From Eggerthellaceae bacterium (GTDB lineage: Bacteria > Actinomycetota > Coriobacteriia > Coriobacteriales > Eggerthellaceae), in assembly GCA_900754495.1 (NCBI GenBank), contig CAAEDC010000141.1, positions 1 to 16,824 on the forward strand: a stretch of 16,824 nt of DNA, in the 5' to 3' direction. The notes beneath the pieces are model-generated. The model was not told the origin of the DNA and did not search any database. It was given only the letters and a program-made list of their open reading frames with translations. This document shows, piece after piece, positions 1 to 6,221 of the stretch. A program made the position numbers and the translations under genes. Numbering within the stretch: position 1 is the stretch's first letter; every line of letters begins with the position of its first letter.

Positions 1-854
1 CGAACAACCAGATCGACCGTCGCACGGCGCATCGCGCTGCAACCCATGTTGATCGCGAGCGGAAGCGCGGCGATGTGGCAGGGCGCGGTGGCCACGCGCA
101 CGGCGAGCGCGGCGGTGGCGCCGCCCAGACCGCCCGGCCCCACCCCCGACGCGTTGACGGCGGCGAGCAGCTCCTGTTCGAGCTCGCCGGCACGCGCGTC
201 TTCGGCGGGCTCGTCGATCGGGCGCATCAGGGCGCGTTTGGCGAGGCCCGCGACTTTGTCGAACGTGCCGCCGATGCCGACGCCGATCACGAGCGGCGGG
301 CAGGCGTTGGCGCCCTTCTCGCGCACGCAGCGCACGACCTCCTCGACGATGCCGGCCCGTCCGGCGCCGGGAGGAAGCATGATCACGCGGCTGGCGTTGT
401 CCGAGCCGCCGCCCTTCAGCATGATGCGCAGACGTGCGGCGCCCGGTTCGTCGACCGGGTGGATGTCGCAGAACGCGGGCGTGTTGTCCCCGGTGTTGGC
501 GCGGTCGAGGATCGCGTCGCGCACGACCGACTTGCGCAGCCGCGCCTCGTCGTAGGCGCGGGCCACCGCATCGTCGACGCCGGCGAACACGTCGGCGGGC
601 ACGAGCACGCCCGGGCCGACCTCCAGGCTCACCCAGACGGTTCCCGTGTCCTGGCAGATGGGGACATGGTCGGTGCGTGCGATCCGCGCGTTCTCGACGA
701 GCTGGGAGAGCACGGCGCGGCCGCGCGGCGCCTCCTCGCGCTCGAGCGCAGCCGCGAGCCCCGCCAGGATGTCGGCGGGAAGTTCGCAGGCCAGGTGCGG
801 AATCGCTTCGTATACGGCGGTCGCCACCGCCTCTTTGGTGATGATGGTATCCAT
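1..854 (-). CDS. Class I fumarate hydratase, N-terminal/alpha part (3' end cut by window edge)
   Basis: Catalyses reversible hydration of fumarate to malate with a labile [4Fe-4S] cluster in the cytoplasm. About 284 codons are visible with no stop. Family signatures seen: CQDTGT (Cys67), KGGGSDN (147-153), CPP followed by GVGIGGTFD (Cys185, 191-199) and INMGCSAMRR (Cys272). Cys67, 185 and 272 match the three cluster ligands known in class I fumarases. The visible length is close to that of a stand-alone alpha subunit (about 280-300 aa), so a beta subunit is expected beyond the left edge. A single-chain enzyme of about 500 aa cannot be excluded, nor can the closely related tartrate dehydratase. 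I chose ATG 854 over the in-frame ATG 863 because TACAAT (minus strand, 867-862) lies exactly 7 nt upstream of 854, which suits leaderless initiation. No Shine-Dalgarno is visible for either start. Confidence 0.92.
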   Translation of the reverse strand, partial: MDTIITKEAVATAVYEAIPHLACELPADILAGLAAALEREEAPRGRAVLSQLVENARIARTDHVPICQDTGTVWVSLEVGPGVLVPADVFAGVDDAVARAYDEARLRKSVVRDAILDRANTGDNTPAFCDIHPVDEPGAARLRIMLKGGGSDNASRVIMLPPGAGRAGIVEEVVRCVREKGANACPPLVIGVGIGGTFDKVAGLAKRALMRPIDEPAEDARAGELEQELLAAVNASGVGPGGLGGATAALAVRVATAPCHIAALPLAINMGCSAMRRATVDLVV

Positions 855-861
855 GCGGATC

Positions 862-867
862 ATTGTA
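862..867 (-). promoter_or_regulatory. Putative -10 box (TACAAT) of the fumarase gene
   Basis: TACAAT on the minus strand is followed by 7 nt and then ATG at 854. This spacing would put the transcription start at or next to the A of the start codon. No clear -35 hexamer is visible. The same geometry occurs before the gene at 10953. Confidence 0.5.
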
Positions 868-907
868 GCGCAAAGCGAAAGCGGGCCCCGTATCGCAGGG
901 GACGATC

Positions 908-969
908 GTCGCATTCGCCGGATTCTATCCCCATATTCTCCAACTTGGTTAAAATGCGCCGATTGCGAC
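908..969. repeat. 62-bp palindromic repeat unit, copy 1
   Basis: The ends are GTCGCATTCG and CGATTGCGAC, inverted with one mismatch. Aligned without gaps, about 50 of 62 positions match copy 2 at 1031-1092. It lies upstream of the fumarase start and downstream of the THEP1 end. It resembles a REP/BIME-type intergenic element, though I cannot name a family. Confidence 0.7.
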
Positions 970-989
970 CGCATCGGGTCCTGATCGTC

Positions 990-1021
990 GTCGCATACGC
1001 CGGTTTTCATCCAGCTGCAGG
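990..1021. repeat. Inverted partial copy of the 62-bp unit
   Basis: It starts with GTCGCATACG and contains TTTCATCCAG. About 24 of 32 positions match the reverse complement of the right half of copy 2. It sits between the two full units, giving an alternating arrangement like a clustered REP array. Confidence 0.5.
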
Positions 1022-1030
1022 CTTCCCGCC

Positions 1031-1092
1031 GTCGCAATCGCGTGATTCTATCCCGGTTTTCCTGAACCTGGATGAAATGCGCCGATTGCGAC
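1031..1092. repeat. 62-bp palindromic repeat unit, copy 2
   Basis: A perfect 10-bp outer inverted repeat (GTCGCAATCG and CGATTGCGAC) encloses an imperfect inner arm (ATCCCGGTT versus AACCTGGAT around TTCCTG). The whole unit can fold as a long hairpin. TTTTT follows directly at 1093-1097 on the plus strand, so it could terminate plus-strand (antisense) transcription heading toward the THEP1 gene. Confidence 0.7.
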
Positions 1093-1103
1093 TTTTTCTC
1101 GTG

Positions 1104-1141
1104 GAGGAAACGGTCGGCAGAACGCCGGAAAGCGTTTCCTC
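1104..1141 (-). other. Hairpin downstream of the THEP1-like gene
   Basis: A perfect 9-bp stem (GAGGAAACG at 1104-1112 and CGTTTCCTC at 1133-1141) holds a smaller inner stem CGGC/GCCG. It starts 16 nt after the THEP1 stop. There is no T-run after it on the minus strand, so it is more likely a 3'-end stabilising or Rho-assisted structure than a classical intrinsic terminator. Confidence 0.45.
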
Positions 1142-1157
1142 AAGATCGCGCCACCCC

Positions 1158-1880
1158 TCACATGCCGAGAGCCGTGTGCACCCAGTCGACGCCCGCGTCG
1201 TCGGGGCGGATGGGCTCCGGTGCGCCCCAGGCAGGGGCAAGGCGCTTGTGGGCGAGCGGCAGCAAATCCTCGCGCACGACGACGAGCGCATGCGGGAACG
1301 CCCGGGTCGGACCGCGGTCGAGCAGCGCCATCGCCTCGACGAGGCCCTCGCCCCGCATCAGCTCGAGACGCCCCAGCTCGTCGACGATCAACAGCGAGGC
1401 GACGTGCTGGCGGGCGTCGGCCAGCGAAGGATCGGCGGATCCGACGCCGGAAACGGACGAGCCCACAGACTCCGCCGCTTCGATCTCCGGCCCTGCCTCC
1501 GCAGCCAGCGCCCGGAAATGCGCGTTCACGCGCGCGATGGCGGCGTCGTCGATCGCCCAGCCGAGGCCCGCCCGCGCCGACTGGCTCCGGCTGTCGTAGG
1601 CGCCCGCCTGGCACGCCAGATCGACGCGGCGCGCGAACGGGACACGCTCGCCGCCGGGGAGCAGCACGTTGTCGATGCCGAGCTTCTCGTACTCGGACTC
1701 CGCGCGCGATCCGACGGCGAGCTCCCCCGCGGACGGCGCCGTCCCGCACCGTCGCTTGCGCCACACGCCCGGAGCCATCACGCCCGCGCAGCGCACGCCT
1801 TCGGCTCCAAGCGCCTCGACGAGGCGGCCCAGCCAGCGCGTCTTCCCCGTTTGGATGCCTCCGGTCAGAACGAACAGCAT
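1158..1880 (-). CDS. THEP1-like nucleoside-triphosphatase (NTPase_1 family)
   Basis: A 240-aa cytoplasmic P-loop NTPase. Walker A is GGIQTGKT (7-14) and Walker B is LLIVDELGRLEL (163-174), with the VDELG-LEL signature typical of THEP1/NTPase_1 proteins, which hydrolyse nucleoside triphosphates in vitro. The cellular role of the family is unsettled. The usual length is about 170-190 aa; the extra length here is a low-complexity Ser/Gly/Ala-rich stretch just before Walker B (about 130-158) and a longer middle section. ATG 1880 is preceded by AGGAAGG at a good distance, and TATAAT lies further upstream. It diverges from the DUF364-ABC operon, so it may share regulation and possibly a cofactor or metal context with it. 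That link is inference. Confidence 0.85.
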   Translation of the reverse strand: MLFVLTGGIQTGKTRWLGRLVEALGAEGVRCAGVMAPGVWRKRRCGTAPSAGELAVGSRAESEYEKLGIDNVLLPGGERVPFARRVDLACQAGAYDSRSQSARAGLGWAIDDAAIARVNAHFRALAAEAGPEIEAAESVGSSVSGVGSADPSLADARQHVASLLIVDELGRLELMRGEGLVEAMALLDRGPTRAFPHALVVVREDLLPLAHKRLAPAWGAPEPIRPDDAGVDWVHTALGM

Positions 1881-1917
1881 TCCCGGACCTTCCTCGCGCC
1901 CATCACCATTCGCCTAT

Positions 1918-1956
1918 ATTATACTTATTTCACTAGATTTCCGCTTACGGATAATC
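1918..1956 (-). promoter_or_regulatory. Promoter of the THEP1-like gene with possible operator
   Basis: Minus-strand TATAAT at 1923-1918 predicts a start near 1911 and a leader of about 30 nt carrying the Shine-Dalgarno. No good -35 is seen. Instead an inverted repeat, GATTTCCG-CTTA-CGGATAATC (1936-1956, one bulge), sits where the -35 would be, which would suit activator or repressor binding. The region (1881-2000) is AT-rich against its surroundings and must also hold the plus-strand promoter for 2001. Plus-strand candidates (GATAAT near 1950) are weak. Confidence 0.5.
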
Positions 1957-2000
1957 GATCGGAGAGACCCGCCCCGCGGGCACGAGAAAGGAAGAGCACC

Positions 2001-2867
2001 ATGGGCTGCCACAACCACTGCCGCGCCGACCATCCCGAGAACAGATCGATCTCGTTTCCCGGCACCGACGACAAGAACACGCCGTGGAAGTTCTACAACC
2101 ACCTGATCGGCGGCATCCCTGACGGCGTGCGCGTCGTCGACTACTGCCTGGGCACGCATTGGAGCTACCTCGAGGCGGAATGCGGCATGGGCGTGAGCTT
2201 CACCTGCTCGGGCGGCGCGCCGCGACGCTTCACGCTCGATCTGCGCGGCATGGAGCTGCGCGAGGTGGCGGAGCTGTCAAAGTCTTGGAACTTCAACGAG
2301 GCGACGCTGGGCGTGGCCGCCCTCAACGCCTGGTATGCACGCGCCGAGCTGCTCGATCCGCTCGGCGCCGTCTACGACGCGCCCGTCGAGCTGCCCGACG
2401 GCACGATCCGCAAGCTCGACGCGTTCGAGATGTGGCGCCCGCGCGTTCAGGCCGCCGAGCAGGAGGCGGGGCACCGCCAGCGCGTCACCGTCGTCGGGCA
2501 CTTTCCCCACGTCGACCGCATCAAGGAATACGCCGACCTCACCGTCCTCGAGCGCAACGTGTCCTCCGAGGACGACACTCCCGACCCCGCCTGCGAGTAC
2601 GTGATGCCCGGCACCGACTTCGCGTTCATCACGGGCGTGACCATCATCAACAAGACCGCGCCGCGCCTGCTCGACCTGACCGCAAACGCCCGCACGGTCA
2701 TGGTGGGGCCGAGCGTCGTCATGTCTCCGTTCCTGTTCAAATGGGGCGTCGACATGCTCGCGGGCAGCATCGTGGGCGACCCTGAGAAAACCCGCTTCGC
2801 CGTCAAGAACGGCGCCGGCAAGCTCTTCGGCGAGGCCATCCAGATGCTCTCGCTCGAACGCAAATAA
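2001..2867 (+). CDS. DUF4213/DUF364 putative heavy-metal chelation protein
   Basis: A 288-aa soluble protein. The N-terminal half (about 25-115) matches the enolase-N-like DUF4213 fold. The C-terminal half (about 155-285) is the Rossmann-like DUF364 domain, with the signatures PACEYVMPGTDFAFITG and TIINKTAPRLLDL (about 197-226) and VGPSVVMSPFLFKWGVD (236-252). The structurally characterised family member was proposed to bind heavy metal in a cleft between the two domains; the reaction, if any, is unknown. The extreme N-terminus has a Cys/His cluster, CHNHCRADH (C3, H4, H6, C7, H11), outside the core fold and possibly a metal site. Start: ATG 2001 after GAAAGGAAG. It is followed by 97 bp and then a FecCD-type importer, so it probably handles the imported metal or chelate inside the cell. 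Confidence 0.85.
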   Translation: MGCHNHCRADHPENRSISFPGTDDKNTPWKFYNHLIGGIPDGVRVVDYCLGTHWSYLEAECGMGVSFTCSGGAPRRFTLDLRGMELREVAELSKSWNFNEATLGVAALNAWYARAELLDPLGAVYDAPVELPDGTIRKLDAFEMWRPRVQAAEQEAGHRQRVTVVGHFPHVDRIKEYADLTVLERNVSSEDDTPDPACEYVMPGTDFAFITGVTIINKTAPRLLDLTANARTVMVGPSVVMSPFLFKWGVDMLAGSIVGDPEKTRFAVKNGAGKLFGEAIQMLSLERK

Positions 2868-2878
2868 CTGCTCGTTTC

Positions 2879-2952
2879 AGAATAATTCTCGATTGACTAT
2901 CGTTGTTTTAGGATATACTGGGATACGTATTATTCGTATTCACGTATATTCA
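2879..2952 (+). promoter_or_regulatory. Promoter/operator region of the ABC importer operon
   Basis: Bases 2868-2964 are strikingly AT-rich. A perfect 11-bp palindrome AGAATAATTCT (2879-2889) is followed by TTGACT (2893-2898) and TATACT (2914-2919) with a short 15-bp spacer. Around the predicted start lie three near-direct repeats: CGTATTATT (2926), CGTATTCA (2935) and CGTATATTCA (2943). These look like binding sites for a metal- or redox-responsive regulator, but I cannot assign a known box such as Fur, DtxR or MntR. Confidence 0.5.
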
Positions 2953-2964
2953 CTTTAGGAGATC

Positions 2965-4056
2965 ATGGTCGTCGAGAGAGACATCATCGCAGGAGGCGGG
3001 GCGCCGGACACGGGCAGTCCCGCCTCCGCGATCGGACCCAGCGCCGCGGCGCGGCGCGCCATCGCCGTCATCATCGGCCTGGCGGTCTTCCTCGTGCTCA
3101 CCGTCTGCGTGTCGCTGATGCTCGGGCGCTACCCCATCGAACCCCTCCAGGCGCTCGCCATGCTCGTCGACCAGATCCCCGGCATCTCCATCGAGCAGTT
3201 CTGGACCGACCAGCAGGCGACGCTGTTCTTCAACGTGCGCCTGCCGCGCATCGTGCTCGCGATCATGGTCGGCTGCTGCCTGGCCACGGCGGGAGCCGCG
3301 TTCCAAGGAACGTTTCAGAACCCGCTCGTGTCCCCCGACATCCTCGGCGCCTCGCAAGGAGCCGCCTTCGGCGCCGCGATCGCCATCCTGGCGGGATCCG
3401 CGGCGTTCGGGGTGTCCGTTTCCGCCTTCGCCTTCTCCATCGCAACGGTGCTCCTCGTCCTTTTGGTGAGCAGCCGCGCGAAAGGAAACCGCATCCTGGT
3501 GACGGTGCTTGCCGGAACCATGATCAGCTCGCTCTTCTCGGCGGGCGTCTCCTTCACCAAGCTCGTCGCGGACCCCACCGACGATCTGCCCGCCATCACC
3601 TACTGGCTGATGGGAAGCCTCACGGGTGCCAAGATGTCCGACATCATGCTCGCCGCCATCCCCATGGCGATCGGCGTGATCGTCCTGTTCGCGCTGCGCT
3701 GGCGCATCAACATCCTCACGATGGGAGACGACGAGGCGGCGACCATGGGCATCAACGCGCGACGGCTGCGCCTCGTCATCATCGTCGCGGCCACGCTCGC
3801 CACGGCGGCGAGCGTGTCGGTCACGGGCATGATCGGATGGGTGGGCCTGGTCATCCCGCATCTGTGCCGCATGATGGTGGGAAGCGACTACCGCAAGCTC
3901 ATCCCCACGAGCATGCTTCTGGGCGCGAGCTTCCTGCTCATCGTCGACAACGTCTCCCGCCTGGCGATGACCTCCGAAATTCCCATCGGCATCCTCACCG
4001 CCTTCGTCGGCGCCCCGTTCTTCCTGTGCCTGATCACGAGGAAGAAGAAGGTGTAG
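2965..4056 (+). CDS. FecCD-family ABC transporter permease (metal/metallophore-type import)
   Basis: A 363-aa inner-membrane permease of the BtuC/FecCD type (class II importer, about 10 transmembrane helices). Signatures: RLPR (92-95), QNPLVSPDILGASQGAAFG (118-136), GDDEAATMGIN (254-264), TGMIGWVGLVIPHLCR (287-302) and EIPIGILTAFVGAPFF (338-353). It moves siderophores, haem, cobalamin or, in some subfamilies, molybdate/tungstate. Specificity cannot be read from sequence. The ATG follows AGGAG with a short 3-nt gap. A Gly/Pro/Ser/Ala-rich cytoplasmic stretch (8-29) precedes the first helix. Only one permease is present, so it should act as a homodimer. The ATPase gene starts 3 nt after the stop. 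Confidence 0.93.
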   Translation: MVVERDIIAGGGAPDTGSPASAIGPSAAARRAIAVIIGLAVFLVLTVCVSLMLGRYPIEPLQALAMLVDQIPGISIEQFWTDQQATLFFNVRLPRIVLAIMVGCCLATAGAAFQGTFQNPLVSPDILGASQGAAFGAAIAILAGSAAFGVSVSAFAFSIATVLLVLLVSSRAKGNRILVTVLAGTMISSLFSAGVSFTKLVADPTDDLPAITYWLMGSLTGAKMSDIMLAAIPMAIGVIVLFALRWRINILTMGDDEAATMGINARRLRLVIIVAATLATAASVSVTGMIGWVGLVIPHLCRMMVGSDYRKLIPTSMLLGASFLLIVDNVSRLAMTSEIPIGILTAFVGAPFFLCLITRKKKV

Positions 4057-4059
4057 CCG

Positions 4060-4842
4060 ATGAGCATCGAGATCAAGGATCTGTCGTTCTCGTACGGCCG
4101 CCACGAGGTGCTGCGCGACATCAGCATCTCGATCCCCGACGCCACGCTCGTCAACGTGCTCGGACCGAACGGGGTGGGCAAATCGACGCTGTTCCGCTGC
4201 ATCCTGGGGCTCAACGGCCGCTACACGGGAAGCATCTTCGTCAACGGCAAGAACATGCGCTCCCTGTCCGTGAAGGAGCGCGCCCGCGAGATATCCTACA
4301 TCCCCCAGTCGCATGCCCCGGTGTACGACTACGAGGTGCTCGACGTCGTGCTCATGAGCACGGGCACCGACTTGGGCATGCTGCGCTCCCCCGGGCCGCG
4401 CCATATCGAGCGGGCCTACGCGGCGCTCGAGCGCATCGGGATCGAACATCTCGCACATCGCACCTACACGCAGATCTCGGGCGGCGAGCAGCAGCTCGTG
4501 CTCATCGCCCGCGCGCTCGCCCAGAACGCGCGCACCATCATCATGGACGAGCCGACGAGCGCGCTCGACTACGGCAACACCGTACGCGTGCTCTCGTGCG
4601 TGCGGCAGCTGGCGCGCGAGGGGCTCTCCATCGTCCAGTCGACGCACCAGCCCGACCAGGCTTTCCTCTATTCCGACAAGACGCTCGTCATCAACGACGG
4701 GCGCGTGTTCGCCTACGGCGACCCCAAAGAGGTGATCACCAAGGAGCTCGTGAGCGCCATCTACGGGGTGGACGTGGAGGTGAACTCCCTTTACGGCGAC
4801 AAGGTGCGCGTGTGCGTGCCCGTTAAAGAGATCGCACGGTAG
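4060..4842 (+). CDS. ABC transporter ATP-binding protein (FecE/BtuD type)
   Basis: A 260-aa ATPase that powers the FecCD permease at the cytoplasmic face. Walker A GPNGVGKST (35-43), Q-loop IPQ (Q83), signature ISGGEQQL (139-146), Walker B IIMDEPTSALD (160-170) and H-loop STHQP (H196) are all intact. The C-terminal extension DGRVFAYGDPKEVITKELV is typical of FecE-like subunits. It begins 3 nt after the permease stop, which suggests translational coupling. A GAAGAAGAAGG stretch inside the permease end serves as its ribosome-binding region. Confidence 0.94.
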   Translation: MSIEIKDLSFSYGRHEVLRDISISIPDATLVNVLGPNGVGKSTLFRCILGLNGRYTGSIFVNGKNMRSLSVKERAREISYIPQSHAPVYDYEVLDVVLMSTGTDLGMLRSPGPRHIERAYAALERIGIEHLAHRTYTQISGGEQQLVLIARALAQNARTIIMDEPTSALDYGNTVRVLSCVRQLAREGLSIVQSTHQPDQAFLYSDKTLVINDGRVFAYGDPKEVITKELVSAIYGVDVEVNSLYGDKVRVCVPVKEIAR

Positions 4843-4895
4843 GCCGGCGGACGGAGATCGGCTTGCCGGGACCCGGTGGCGGAGGCGCCGCCGGC
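4843..4895 (+). other. Intercistronic hairpin between ATPase and binding-protein genes
   Basis: An 8-bp perfect inverted repeat (GCCGGCGG at 4843-4850 and CCGCCGGC at 4888-4895) starts right after the ATPase stop and contains a further GC-rich pairing (CCGGG/CCCGG). There is no T-run. It may adjust the expression or mRNA stability of the downstream lipoprotein relative to the permease and ATPase. Confidence 0.5.
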
Positions 4896-4923
4896 CATCG
4901 ACACTGATAGGAAAGGAGCGGGA

Positions 4924-6063
4924 ATGAGCATGACAACGAAGAAGGACGCCTCGAGGCTGCTGGCGATCATCGCCGCCCTGACGCTGTGCCTCGGCCTGGC
5001 GTTCGCCGTCACCGGCTGCTCGTCGGGCGGGGAGTCATCGGGCGGAGACGCCGAGCAGAAAACGACGGCGGAGGCGACAGCGGAGACCGTCGAGTTCACC
5101 GACGACCTCGGCCGCACGGTCGAGCTGCCCGCCAAGATCGAGCGCATCGCCCCGTCCGGCTCCACCGCCAACCAGGTGCTGCTCACCATGGCGCCCGATC
5201 TGATGGTCGGCCTGGCAACCGACCCGTCCGAAGCCGAGCTGAAATACTTCGGTGAAAAGCTGGCTGATCTGCCCGTGTTCGGCGCCGCGTTCGGCGGCAA
5301 GGGCGACATCAACCGCGAGGCGCTCGCCGCCGCCGAGCCGCAGGTCATCATCGACACCGGCGAGGCGAAGGAGGGCCTTGAGGAGGATATGGACACGCTG
5401 CAGGAGCAGCTCGGCATCCCCGTGGTGTTCGTCGAGTGCGCCATCAGCGACTACGGTGCCGCGTACGAGACCCTCGGCAAGCTCCTCGGCATGGAGGAGC
5501 GCGGAAACGAGCTCGCCGCGTACTGCCGCAACGCCTACGACGAGGTGCAAGACGTCATGGCATCCATCCCCGAGGAGGAGCGCGCCAACCTGCTCTACAT
5601 CCTTGGCGAGGACGGCACCAACGTGCTCGGCAAGGGCGTCTTCCAGGCCCAGGTCGTCGATATGTGCGCTGACAACCTCGCGGTGATGGACAACGCCTCC
5701 AACCAGGGCCAGGGTTCCGAGACCAGCCTCGAGCAGATCGCGCTTTGGAATCCAGACATCATCGTGTTCGCCTCCGGCAGCATCTACGACATCGTCGCCG
5801 ACGACCCGGCATGGGACGGCATCGCCGCCATCGACAACGGCAACTACTACGAAGCGCCCGGCACGCCGTACAACTGGCTCAACTACCCGCCGACGGTCAA
5901 CCAGGTCATGGGCATGCAGTGGCTGCCCCGCCTGCTGTATCCCGACAAGTTCGATGACAGCATCGCCGATGTGACGAAGAGCTACTACTCCACGTTCTAC
6001 GGCTACGATCTGTCCGACGAGGAGCTCGACGAGCTCATCGCCAACGCCGTGCCCAAGGCGTAA
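4924..6063 (+). CDS. ABC transporter substrate-binding lipoprotein (periplasmic-binding type 2, iron/chelate class)
   Basis: A 379-aa secreted lipoprotein. The signal peptide has a basic start (MSMTTKKDASR), a hydrophobic core and the lipobox VTGC with Cys32 as the predicted lipidated residue. A Ser/Gly/Glu/Thr-rich linker follows. The mature part starts with FTDDLGRTVELPAKIERIAP, the standard opening of PF01497 clamshell proteins, and retains LEQIALWNPDIIVF and a long helical backbone. It delivers a metal chelate or oxyanion to the FecCD permease. Ligand residues cannot be named. The start was taken at ATG 4924 behind AGGAAAGGAG; ATG 4930 is an alternative, and the upstream in-frame ATG 4876 lacks a signal-peptide-like start. 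It is last in the operon, 81 nt after the ATPase. Confidence 0.92.
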   Translation: MSMTTKKDASRLLAIIAALTLCLGLAFAVTGCSSGGESSGGDAEQKTTAEATAETVEFTDDLGRTVELPAKIERIAPSGSTANQVLLTMAPDLMVGLATDPSEAELKYFGEKLADLPVFGAAFGGKGDINREALAAAEPQVIIDTGEAKEGLEEDMDTLQEQLGIPVVFVECAISDYGAAYETLGKLLGMEERGNELAAYCRNAYDEVQDVMASIPEEERANLLYILGEDGTNVLGKGVFQAQVVDMCADNLAVMDNASNQGQGSETSLEQIALWNPDIIVFASGSIYDIVADDPAWDGIAAIDNGNYYEAPGTPYNWLNYPPTVNQVMGMQWLPRLLYPDKFDDSIADVTKSYYSTFYGYDLSDEELDELIANAVPKA

Positions 6064-6075
6064 GGCGGCACCGCG

Positions 6076-6116
6076 CGGCATGACCGCAGGGCGCCGAACG
6101 CGCAGGCGTCATGCCG
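6076..6116 (+). terminator. Hairpin after the binding-protein gene (possible terminator)
   Basis: A perfect 9-bp stem (CGGCATGAC at 6076-6084 and GTCATGCCG at 6108-6116) lies 12 nt after the stop codon. The 23-nt loop is GC-rich. No T-run follows, so intrinsic termination is uncertain. Confidence 0.4.
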
Positions 6117-6161
6117 GACAACCACTCTCCGCGCCGCCTTATTCCCCCCGGCGGCGCATCC

Positions 6162-6205
6162 GAGAGGGAGACGTAGGAGCATTCCCTCCTCCGCGTCTCC
6201 CTCTT
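6162..6205. terminator. Probable bidirectional terminator between convergent operons
   Basis: A long stem (GAGAGGGAGACG at 6162-6173 against CGTCTCCCTC at 6194-6203) continues inward with AGGAG/CTCCT around a short loop. It sits between the convergent ends of the ABC operon and the glycosyltransferase operon (stop at 6222). The flanks have only short T/A stretches, so its terminator role rests mainly on position and stem strength. Confidence 0.55.
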
Positions 6206-6221
6206 CGTATCTCCCCGTATT

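Noticed and set aside
1093..1141. Hairpin at 1104-1141 considered as an intrinsic terminator of THEP1
   Set aside because: The T5 run (1093-1097) is on the plus strand and becomes A5 after the stem on the minus strand, the wrong orientation for THEP1 termination.
75..2867. A 930-codon open frame on the plus strand ending in the DUF364 protein
   Set aside because: Upstream of 2001 it runs antisense to the fumarase and THEP1 genes with His/Arg/Asp-rich composition of GC-rich shadow frames. Only the part from ATG 2001, behind a Shine-Dalgarno, matches a family.
2950..4647. A 565-codon minus-strand open frame opposite the permease and ATPase genes
   Set aside because: Low-complexity, Asp/His/Arg/Glu-rich product with no motif. 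The opposite strand carries two intact, motif-complete ABC genes.
4876..4923. Longer start for the binding lipoprotein at ATG 4876
   Set aside because: It would add 16 residues (MAEAPPAIDTDRKGAG) in front of the signal peptide and overlaps the intercistronic hairpin; ATG 4924 follows a strong Shine-Dalgarno.
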